This document shows positions 19,870 through 26,995 of a stretch of DNA of 34,168 nt, in pieces. Location of the stretch: NCBI GenBank assembly GCA_964613015.1, contig CAZTFP010000016.1, positions 1-34,168 on the forward strand, read 5' to 3'. The DNA is from CAJBLF01 sp964613015 (GTDB lineage Bacteria > Patescibacteriota > Gracilibacteria > Absconditabacterales > Absconditicoccaceae). The position numbers and the translations under genes are program-made. The notes beneath the pieces were generated by a model that saw only the letters and a list, made by a program, of their open reading frames with translations, was not told the DNA's origin and ran no database searches. How positions within the stretch are numbered: position 1 is the first letter of the stretch; each line of letters begins with the position of its first letter.

Positions 19870-21384
19870 ATGCAGGTAAAAACAACTTCCACACTACCAT
19901 TTACAGGAAAAATGTCTTTTAATGAATTTCAAGAAAAGATTAAAATTTTTGATTTTATCAAGACACTTATGTCTTTGCAAAAATTAAGTACCTTTATGAG
20001 CAATCAAACAAGTATAAATATAAATTTAGAATTTGAATTTCATATAGTACCCAAAGTGAGACATCAAATAGTTCTATCAAAAGATTTTATTCCCTTTTTT
20101 GCAAAATTAGCAATTTTAAATTGTGTAAATTCGACAATTGAATACAATGATTTAGATTTAACAAATCTCGCATATCAATACGGGAATATGGAAATAGATT
20201 TAAATTATACAGATTCTACATCGAAAGATGCGCGATTATGGGTATTAAGAGCTACAAATCATCAATGGTTTTATCTTCGCCTTACATCTTCAATAATTGG
20301 CAGATATGTATACCTTTTTAGGGAGGTTTTTAATATTGACTGAAATTTTAAAACTAAAATAGATAATGAACTAAATATAGAATTTTTCAATCTTCTCAAA
20401 ATAGGCACATGTATATCAGCAAATTTTTGCCCAAGACCATGATGATTTGCGACATCTTTCGAAATGAGTAAATATACAAATATCAAAGATTTTCCCTTAC
20501 TTACTGAAGAGAACATAAATAAGTTTATGTGAATATTTGCAATAGATCAAAAACATTTCAAAGAGGAATATAAAAAACATGAAATTAATGATCCTTTACT
20601 TAAAAAGTATGAATTTAATCCGTTAAAAAGGTTTCCTATAATAAAAACGGATTCAAAAAATGAAAATGAAAAATTCATTATTCCTTCATTAGCAGATTTT
20701 CTTTATGCTTGTTTTGAAGGCATGTATTACGTATTATTAGATAAATTAGACAAAAAAGATAAAAATGTTTTATTTGAATATTTCGGTAAGGCATTTGAAA
20801 AATACATTGGCGAATTGATAATTTATTATAATCTTCCTTTGTTTTCAAAATGAGAATTATTATCAGAACAAACTTATACAAATAAGACACAAGCGAAAAG
20901 TGCTGATTGGCTACTTATTTCTGATGAATATATTTTTCAAATTGAATGTAAAAAACGCAAATTAGATAATTATTCAAAGGCAGGAATAGAAAGCGAAGAC
21001 AAAGGATGAATTTCAAGTTTCTTAGGAGACATCGCTAAAGAATTAGATAAATTAGTAGATAAAGAGACACACATTAAAAATGGAAAAATTACAAAGATAA
21101 AATATATAAACCAAAAAATCATCAACATCATAGTATATTTAGACGAAATGTTTGCCATAAACGAATATGCAAGAAATGAAATAAAATCAAAAATGACACA
21201 AAAAACAGACAACTTTTATATTCTTGGATGCTGGGAGTTTGAAATGCTATGTCAGCACGTGAATAACAAAAATTTAAACCTAAAAGATGCTCTAGATGAT
21301 TTAATAAAGAAGAGAATAGAACTTTATTCCATAGACTTCCTAGACAAAACTTATCATGATTTTTTTGATACTATAATGAAATAA
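19870..21384 (+). CDS. PD-(D/E)XK nuclease-like protein of unknown family
   Basis: 504 residues. The strongest signal is in the C-terminal half: AKSADWLLISDEYIFQIECK with D346, E359 and K361 forming a D-x(12)-E-x-K pattern, preceded by a helix with EYFGKAFEKYIGELI. This is the usual layout of the restriction-endonuclease fold. The N-terminal 330 residues match nothing I know. There is no methyltransferase in the same cassette. DNA or RNA cleavage is an inference from the motif. It follows the membrane protein by 65 bases. Confidence 0.65.
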
Positions 21385-21424
21385 AGAAAGACATTCCCTT
21401 AAAATTGCAAATTTTCATTTGCTT

Positions 21425-21454
21425 TTTGGACATATTTGGCTATATTTGGACATA
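21425..21454 (+). promoter_or_regulatory. Three phased 10-base repeats before the fic gene
   Basis: TTTGGACATA, TTTGGCTATA and TTTGGACATA follow one another with a 10-base period, ending 24 bases before the fic ATG. A helical period suggests an operator, possibly for the winged-helix domain of the Fic protein. Confidence 0.5.
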
Positions 21455-21478
21455 CACATTTATATCCAAATCAATCAA

Positions 21479-22549
21479 ATGACAGAACTCCACAGACTAA
21501 GCAAAAGATTACAATTCCCTTTTGAGGTAAATAACAAGATTTACAACCTCATCTCTAAGATTGATGCTTTCAATCGTGAATTTCAAATTACCGAAAAATT
21601 ATCACCACAAACCATCAAAAGACTGACTAAGTCAGTACTAGTAACTTCCACAGGATCATCAAACCGTATCGAATGAAATAAATTAAGTAATGAAGAAGTT
21701 GAATCGCTTTATTCTCAAATGAATATCAAAAAATTCAAAACAAGAGATGAACAAGAAGTTGCAGGATATCTAGAAGTTTTGTCCATAATTTTTGATAATT
21801 ATCAAAATGTGAATTTTAGCGAATGAGTAATTTTGCAGCTTCACGAAATGATGCTAAAATATGTAGAAAAAGATACCTGACATAGAGGAAAATACAAATT
21901 CTGACCAAACAGAGTGGAAGCAAGAGATTACAAAGGAAATCTCGTGAAAGTAATTTTCAATCCAACCGAGCCTGCGTTTACAGCCATTGAAATGAAGACA
22001 TTGATTGAACGAACTCAAAAAGCATTAAAAGAAAAAAGCATTCATCCGCTCGTAATTATAGCCAACTTCATTTTTGAATATCTAGCAATTCACCCTTTCC
22101 AAGATGGAAATGGCAGAACAAGTAGAATACTGACGAATTTATTACTTTTGAAAAGCGGATACTTATTTGCTCCATTTGTTTCTCACGAATCATTAATTGA
22201 AAGCAAAAAAGTTGAATATTATAAAGTTCTTGCCAAAACTCAGCAGACATGGAAAACCAAACATGAAGATATGTCAGCTTGGATTATTTTCTTCCTAGAA
22301 ATCATAAAACAACAAGTCAGCAAGGCCATTTCTTTGTCAAAAACAGACAATATTGATATTCATTTATCAGAAATTCAAAGTAAGGTTTGGCAGACAATTC
22401 TTGCTCATACGAATATTTCCAGACAAGAAATTCAGAAAGAGACAGGGTTATCAGATAGTACGATCAAACAAGTAATTAACAAGTTGATCCACATGAAAAA
22501 AATAGAAAGAATAGGAGTAACAAGATCTGTAAAATATAGAGTTCTATAA
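21479..22549 (+). CDS. Fic family protein with C-terminal winged helix
   Basis: 356 residues. The Fic core motif HPFQDGNGRTSRI begins at H205; Fic enzymes normally transfer AMP from ATP to a hydroxyl of a target protein. The inhibitory helix motif T/S-x3-E-G-N is present in the same protein at about 60-67 (SSNRIEGN), so it is a class II, self-restrained Fic. The C-terminal 70 residues (SRQEIQKETGLSDSTIKQVI) form a winged helix-turn-helix that may bind DNA. The ATG at 21479 lies after phased repeats; an in-frame alternative start at 21419 is less likely. It is the last gene of cassette 2. Confidence 0.93.
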
Positions 22550-22572
22550 AAAAAACACCAAGACTTAACTAG

Positions 22573-22583
22573 AAAAACACCCC
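22573..22583 (+). repeat. Cassette 2 inner inverted repeat, right arm
   Basis: aaaaacacccc, partner of 18861-18871 (11 bases, extended by a mismatch and more A/G-rich pairs). It is 50 bases before the attC site. Confidence 0.65.
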
Positions 22584-22633
22584 TTCAAATAGAAAAAATA
22601 TATGCTGACTTTATAAGATACACTCGTACAGTT

Positions 22634-22698
22634 ACACAACACATCCAGTCTGAACATGCAAAGAAATGCGCACGTCAGACAAGGATGGAACGTTATAG
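22634..22698 (+). other. attC-like recombination site B
   Basis: 65 bases. ACACAAC opens it and GTTATAG closes it. Arms ACATCCAG-TCTGAACATGC and GCGCACGTCAGACAAGGATG pair over CATCC/GGATG, TCTGA/TCAGA and the central GC. The opening core is the exact complement of the closing core of site A. Confidence 0.8.
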
Positions 22699-22725
22699 GT
22701 CATAGTCCTATCAACAAAAAAAATT

Positions 22726-22750
22726 AAGAGAATGGAAGGGCTCTTTTTTA
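22726..22750 (+). terminator. Terminator-like hairpin at the start of cassette 3
   Basis: AAGAG-loop-CTCTT followed by T5-6. It contains most of the left inner repeat of cassette 3 and could stop transcripts coming from cassette 2. Confidence 0.5.
22734..22745 (+). repeat. Cassette 3 inner inverted repeat, left arm
   Basis: ggaagggctctt, the perfect 12-base reverse complement of 24450-24461; 41 bases inside the cassette start. Confidence 0.8.
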
Positions 22751-22868
22751 TTTTAGGTTATTTTTTTAGAAATTTTCTTTAGAAAACATATAGTCTAGAG
22801 CCATTAAAATTCATAAAACTATCTACAAAAAAAGCATCAAACCCATTATTTAATTTATAATTTTATCT

Positions 22869-24281
22869 TTATGCAAAAGCTTGTGGATACTCATCTACAT
22901 CCTTTTGTTTTCAAGAATCTATAAGCCATTGTTTAATTTCTGCATCTAATCAAGTACAGTTACTAAGTCCAGACGTAAGAGGATATGTAGTATTTCTCTC
23001 CTTAAGATAATGAGCTATTTTATTTGATGTGGTGTCTCAAAACGCTTTTAGGCGACCAAGAATATTCGTAGCTTCAAATTCACTTGAATCCATAAGTGCT
23101 ACAGCTACATCCCAATCCATGTTATTAAAATATCTAGCGTATTTTTCAAAAAATTGAAACCATCAACTACGTTTCACGAATTTTAATGCGGCGTTTTTAT
23201 CTAAATTTTTAAATTTACTAATGGTTCTATTAAATACAATCATTCGATTATGATCAATTAGCCACTCTGCCAATTCATCATTAGCTTCTAGTCACTTAAA
23301 AAGATCAGCATTTTCCACAATAAGACATCAAAGATTAGGTTTCGTATAGTCTCCTTGATTCAAGGAGAAGTCATCACAACTTTCAATAATTTTGAATGCA
23401 ATATCTTTATCAAGTCATGTAAACTTACTAAGGTTCTTTAGTAGTAAGTAAAAATCTTTCTGTTCAATGAGCTTCAAGGCAATATCTTTATTTAGCAAAA
23501 ATCATTCAAATTTTTCTGGATTAGCAACTACAACCCATCATTCATTGGCATTTATAATTTTATTAGCAAAATCTGCATCTGCCTTTAATCAATCAAATTT
23601 GTCTATGCTATCCAATATATAAGGCGCAGAATACTCTGAAGAAGTAGTGAGAAGCTGCAGAGCAACCTCTTTATCTAATCCTGTAAAACAATCTATATTT
23701 TGAGCGAAACAAGAGTCAATTCTGCGATCAATTGTCTTTTCACGATGATTAATAAGCTTTAACGCAAAATCTTTATTAAGTGATAACCCATTAAATTTAT
23801 TTAGATGTTCTACAATATAACTAAATTCCTTTTTTTTATCAACAAGTGTCCCAAGAGATTTAAGTGCAACCGCTTCATCCAACGAACCATCTTCAAACGA
23901 ATCAAGATGCTCCAATACAGTATTTTGGTGACCATCAGCTATCAACTTCATGGCGTTATCTTTATCCAAGAGTCATTTAATCTTATTAAAAGGTAATACA
24001 TTATAGGCAAGACCAGCATCAATAATTTCATCAGCTATTTTTTTTGTCCATTTAAAATCAGGATTATTAACCATTTCCTTATATCTTTCTTCTTTAGCAT
24101 ATTTTAAATCAAAACTATTCTCTGATCTAAACTTTTTTGCACGATTCTTTTTAATTTCTGTAATTTCTGATTTCGTCAAATTAGCAAAAAGCTCTGCATC
24201 TTTTGAGACAAGTTCGTTTGTTTTTTTCTTTATTCCTTCTCTTTTCTCCCTTAGAGCAAGTAGATCGTTTTCGTTAGCCAT
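22869..24281 (-). CDS. Alpha-helical repeat protein of unknown function
   Basis: 470 residues, many TGA codons. After a charged helical N-terminus (about 1-90, with KKNRAKKFRSENSFDLKYAK) it is made of about ten degenerate repeats of some 33-40 residues with the core GLDKDxALKLI (for example GLSLNKDFALKLI, GLDKEVALQLL, LLNKDIALKLIEQ, GLDKDIAFKII, NLDKNAALKFV). The pattern suggests a solenoid for protein binding; I know no named family for it. The in-frame ATG at 24311 is an alternative start. It is the only cassette gene lying antisense to the array, and no second gene is present in its cassette. No signal peptide. Confidence 0.75.
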
Positions 24282-24449
24282 GCCATTAAAGTAAATGAAT
24301 AAAATAGACATAGCTAATTATAGTCAGAATTGAAAATAATGCAAATTTGGAGGACCATTTTCTTTTAAAGCATTTTACTTGATTTTGAGAGAAAATTAGG
24401 AATACTCTATCCTAGTTTAATTTATATTTTTTTAATTTAATTTTTTTTT

Positions 24450-24461
24450 AAGAGCCCTTCC
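24450..24461 (+). repeat. Cassette 3 inner inverted repeat, right arm
   Basis: aagagcccttcc, partner of 22734-22745; 36 bases before the attC site and directly after a T-rich run. Confidence 0.8.
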
Positions 24462-24497
24462 TTATAGCAATTAAAAAGTTAATTACGGACTACGAAC

Positions 24498-24580
24498 CTA
24501 TAACAGCTTCTGCCTGCTATCCCGACCAAATTTATTTCTAATGGATGTCGGGACGGACAGTCGAGAAGCAAACGTTAGAG
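24498..24580 (+). other. attC-like recombination site C
   Basis: 83 bases from CTATAAC to GTTAGAG. Arms AGCTTCTGCCTGCTATCCCG and GTCGGGACGGACAGTCGAGA, then AGCAAAC, pair over GCTTCT/GAAGC, CTG/CAG and TCCCGAC/GTCGGGA. The opening core complements the closing core of site B exactly. Confidence 0.8.
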
Positions 24581-24607
24581 AACATTGATGCTCACAATAA
24601 ATTATAA

Positions 24608-24621
24608 TAAAACAGATTTAC
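24608..24621 (+). repeat. Cassette 4 inner inverted repeat, left arm
   Basis: taaaacagatttac, the perfect 14-base reverse complement of 25016-25029; 33 bases inside the cassette start and 17 bases before the ATG. Confidence 0.8.
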
Positions 24622-24637
24622 TCTATAAATATATAAA

Positions 24638-25030
24638 ATGGAATTTCATTTTCACACGAAAGCAATAATCTTCAACCAAGAATGAAAAATTCTTGTTCAA
24701 AAAAGATCTGATACAGGCAAATGGGATTTGATTTGATGAAAGACTAAAATTCCAGAAAAAATTGAAGATGCGATAATTCGTGAAATAAAAGAGGAAACTT
24801 GAATCGAAGATATAGAAAATATGAAAGTAATTCATATAGAAAGTTGTCTTTTGCAAGAAAAAAACAAATACTTCGTATTAATTATTTTCACAGGGGAAAC
24901 AAAATCTTCAATATCAATAATTAGTGACGAACATAATGACTATATTCGAATAACAAAAAACGAATTATTTACAATTTGAATAACAGATTACTTACAAAAA
25001 AGTTTAGAAAAAATCGTAAATCTGTTTTAA
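24638..25030 (+). CDS. Nudix hydrolase
   Basis: 130 residues. The Nudix box is GGKTKIPEKIEDAIIREIKE then ETGI, at about residues 36-59, with the metal-binding REIKEE core; the two first Gly and the last Gly are TGA. An N-terminal strand (FHTKAIIFNQEGKILVQKRS) and WDLIGG are typical of small MutT-like members. The substrate (a nucleoside diphosphate derivative) cannot be assigned. It is the only gene of the small cassette 4; its last five codons and stop overlap the right inner repeat. Confidence 0.92.
25016..25029 (+). repeat. Cassette 4 inner inverted repeat, right arm
   Basis: gtaaatctgtttta, partner of 24608-24621. It covers the last codons and stop of the Nudix gene and is 27 bases before the attC site. 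Confidence 0.8.
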
Positions 25031-25056
25031 TTCTTTGAACAACTAAAATCAACTTC

Positions 25057-25123
25057 ATCTAACACTTGCTGTCCAAAATGCTTCGTTTCACTTCGCACTT
25101 CGGACCAGCAAGAAACGTTATAT
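25057..25123 (+). other. attC-like recombination site D
   Basis: 67 bases from ATCTAAC to GTTATAT. Arms ACTTGCTGTCCAAAATGC and GCACTTCGGACCAGCAAGAA pair over CTTGCTG/CAGCAAG, TCC/GGA and GC. The opening core matches the complement of the closing core of site C in 6 of 7. It is the last site: no further palindrome opening with ATATAAC follows. Confidence 0.8.
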
Positions 25124-25145
25124 GTAAGAAATTATATTAAAATAT

Positions 25146-25260
25146 CCTCTAACTCTAGTTAAGAACTCTATTATCGTGTTGTAACTACTTCTCTTAAGTT
25201 CAGAAATTAAAGTCGTAGAGCCAAATCCACAATTCAATTGTTGTGGAATTTTTTATTTTT
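25146..25260 (+). repeat. Dispersed intergenic repeat, copy R2, with terminator
   Basis: tctagttaagaactctatta, then gtgttgtaactacttctc and aagttc; its 3' end is a stem ccacaa / ttgtgg followed by a long T tract (25227-25260), a good terminator. It starts 22 bases after the last attC and precedes the promoter at 25294. Confidence 0.75.
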
Positions 25261-25293
25261 AACGTACAACCGTTTTTTTTAATTAATCAATAT

Positions 25294-25321
25294 TTGACAT
25301 ATATATATTTATGATTATAAT
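25294..25321 (+). promoter_or_regulatory. Promoter of the gene at 25356
   Basis: TTGACA (25294-25299), 16-base spacer, TATAAT (25316-25321). The start codon at 25311 would lie inside it, which favours ATG 25356. Confidence 0.75.
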
Positions 25322-25355
25322 ATTGTATATAACTTTTATTGCCTTAACTATACAT

Positions 25356-25871
25356 ATGAAACTATCCAAAAAATCAAAAGAAACAATTAATGACGCTGAT
25401 TTTAAATCTAAAGTATTAAATGATATTTCTTCTATTGAAGATAGAAAATTATTAGAAGAAGTTTCAGCATTTCTAGAATCAAAAAAACAAATGAAAACAA
25501 TGAAAAAAGATTATGGAAATAATCTTTATGACACATTGAATGACGAAAAGATGAAAGAAAAATGGACAAAAGAAAAAGAATTATATATTGATTTAATCAA
25601 ATTATTAAAAAATCTCACAAAAGAAAGACACAAGAATCCTTGAATAAAGAAAGAAGATAAAAATACTTTTGACATAAACGAACCAGTTATAAAAGATTTA
25701 TTAAACAAAAGTTTATTTATCGAAAACATATGATTAGAAAAATGGATAAAAAAATTATATGACCAATGAGTTCGCTTATGAAATCATTATAAGTTTTTGC
25801 AAGATAGAGAACATTATGTTACATTTACAAAAAATGGTAAATTAAAATATGATGTAGAGGTTTGGGATTAA
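25356..25871 (+). CDS. Small charged protein of unknown function
   Basis: 171 residues, MKLSKKSKETINDADFK at the N-terminus. It is Lys/Glu-rich and mainly helical, with a short C-terminal region (NHYKFLQDREHYVTF, then KYDVEVWD) that looks like beta strands. There is no signal peptide, membrane segment or motif that I recognise. It contains five TGA codons, so it is a native code-25 gene. The start is chosen because the in-frame ATG at 25311 overlaps the -10 box. It is monocistronic, next to the end of the cassette array. Confidence 0.65.
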
Positions 25872-25971
25872 TTATGGTAAATTAGTAATACATATGTCTA
25901 AATACTTATAGTTGCATTATTTTCTCTTAATTAGAAAATTATTTGATTTCAAATCCAAAAACAATCTTCAA

Positions 25972-26026
25972 TTCTCCTTAAGAACTCTATTATTCTGTTG
26001 TAACCATTTCCCCTAAGTTCCGAAAA
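25972..26026 (+). repeat. Dispersed intergenic repeat, copy R3 (5' half)
   Basis: ccttaagaactctattattc, then tgttgtaaccatttcccc and aagttccg. Only the first half is present. Otherwise 25872-26094 is AT-rich sequence without a gene. Confidence 0.65.
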
Positions 26027-26094
26027 TACTGTTCTTACCTATTTTTTTACGTGTTATGATATTAGGCAAGTACAACACCATTATTCAATTTATT

Positions 26095-26126
26095 TTAAAA
26101 AAACCGGAATAATAAATCCCGGTTTA
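26095..26126 (-). terminator. Terminator of the secreted-protein gene at 26183
   Basis: Minus-strand stem ACCGG / CCGGT with flanking A/T pairs and a T7 run. It is about 60 bases after the stop codon. Confidence 0.75.
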
Positions 26127-26182
26127 TTTGCAAGAAACATATTCCTGTCTTTCATTTTGGAAGCGTTCCCCCTCTGGTGAAT

Positions 26183-26581
26183 TTAATCACACAGAGTAAT
26201 CTCTAGTGTAAAACCGAATGGAGGTTTTTGGGGATAATAACCAGTGACCCTTTTGATGTCTCTTTCAAAAGTGAAAATTACATATACAGTTTCAGGTTCA
26301 GGGTGTTTAACCTCTTCAGTTAAATTAGCCGCGCCTTTTTGTTTTATCACCACCCTCGTCAGGTTGTTGCCGGTGCAATTTAATGCAACAGCTTTATTAC
26401 GGTCATTTCTTTTCCAAATTCTTGGCATGGTTTTGTCTTGAGTCCAGCCGGATGTCAGCTTGTTCGCTTTTTCGTAATCTAGACGACTATGTTCTTCTTT
26501 TCCTACTTGAGAAAACAGATTAGAAGAAAAAGATAACAAAAAAGATAACGTCATAACCATTAATAATTTTTTCGTTTTCAT
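26183..26581 (-). CDS. Small secreted protein of unknown function
   Basis: 132 residues with a Sec signal peptide (MKTKKLLMVMTLSFLLSFSS, then NLFSQ). The mature part (QVGKEEHSRLDYEKAN...) is mixed charge with two Cys and beta-rich character (TVYVIFTFERDIKRVTGY); I recognise no family. None of its Gly codons is TGA. It shares the first residues MKTK and its whole upstream promoter/leader block with the gene at 13855-14694, although the mature proteins look unrelated. Stop TAA. Confidence 0.75.
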   Translation of the reverse strand: MKTKKLLMVMTLSFLLSFSSNLFSQVGKEEHSRLDYEKANKLTSGWTQDKTMPRIWKRNDRNKAVALNCTGNNLTRVVIKQKGAANLTEEVKHPEPETVYVIFTFERDIKRVTGYYPQKPPFGFTLEITLCD

Positions 26582-26610
26582 CTGTGGTTTAGATTTGTAT
26601 TTCTTATTTT

Positions 26611-26827
26611 AGTTTGTTTCTTTCTCCTTAGTATTACTGACGTAAGGAGGACGTGCCCATTAAGATGATGGGATATATTTTATTTATTTTTTCTGTTTTA
26701 GAAATTTTATTATATATATCTTCTTATAAATGTCAATCTTTTGTACTCAATATAGAATTTTTATTTCATCATAAAAAATAACTCTTAATCCTAGTTAAGA
26801 ACTCTATTATCGTGTTGTAGCTATTTC
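26611..26827 (-). promoter_or_regulatory. Promoter and leader block, copy 2
   Basis: About 95% identical to 14729-14945. Minus strand TTGACA (26736-26731), 16-base spacer, TATAAT (26714-26709), the same hairpins and the same AAGGAG about 46 bases before the ATG. The MGTSSLRQ frame is at 26660-26634. Confidence 0.8.
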
Positions 26828-26900
26828 CATCAAGTTCGCCAGTGAACTTACTAGGCCTAAAGCCAAATCTACAATTTCATATTGTGGGGTTTTTTATTAA
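26782..26900 (+). repeat. Dispersed intergenic repeat, copy R4, with terminator
   Basis: ctcttaatcctagttaagaa, ctctattatcgtgttgtagc, then aaagccaaatctacaatttc and attgtggggttttttatt. It overlaps the upstream end of leader copy 2 and ends just before the promoter of the delta-60 gene. Confidence 0.75.
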
Positions 26901-26928
26901 TGGATTTTTTTACTTCTATATATATTTT

Positions 26929-26956
26929 TTGACAAATTTATATTATTATATATAAT
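26929..26956 (+). promoter_or_regulatory. Promoter of the first delta-60 gene
   Basis: TTGACA (26929-26934), 16-base spacer, TATAAT (26951-26956), about 40 bases before ATG 26996. Confidence 0.75.
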
Positions 26957-26995
26957 ATAAGTTGTTATCGTTTCATGCTATTGCCTATACAAAAA

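Larger units (their letters stand above)
16425..25123 (+). mobile_element. Integron-type gene-cassette array, four cassettes, no integrase in window
   Basis: Cassettes at 16425-18791, 18792-22692, 22693-24574 and 24575-25117 each end in an attC-like imperfect palindrome. The closing 7-mer of one site pairs with the opening 7-mer of the next: GTTAGTC with GACTAAC, GTTGTGT with ACACAAC, GTTATAG with CTATAAC, and GTTAGAG with ATCTAAC (6/7). This relation arises when a circular cassette is inserted at the G/TT of an existing site. Genes inside use TGA as Gly, so the cassettes are native to, or adapted to, code 25. No tyrosine recombinase gene is visible, so the array would count as one lacking an integrase here. 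Confidence 0.8.

Noticed and set aside
24638..25030. Nudix gene as a duplicate of the Nudix domain in leuS
   Set aside because: Apart from the Nudix box the sequences do not resemble each other; they appear to be separate family members.
25325..25331. ATATAAC at 25325 as the start of a fifth attC
   Set aside because: It matches the core expected after site D, but no palindrome or closing GTT core follows.
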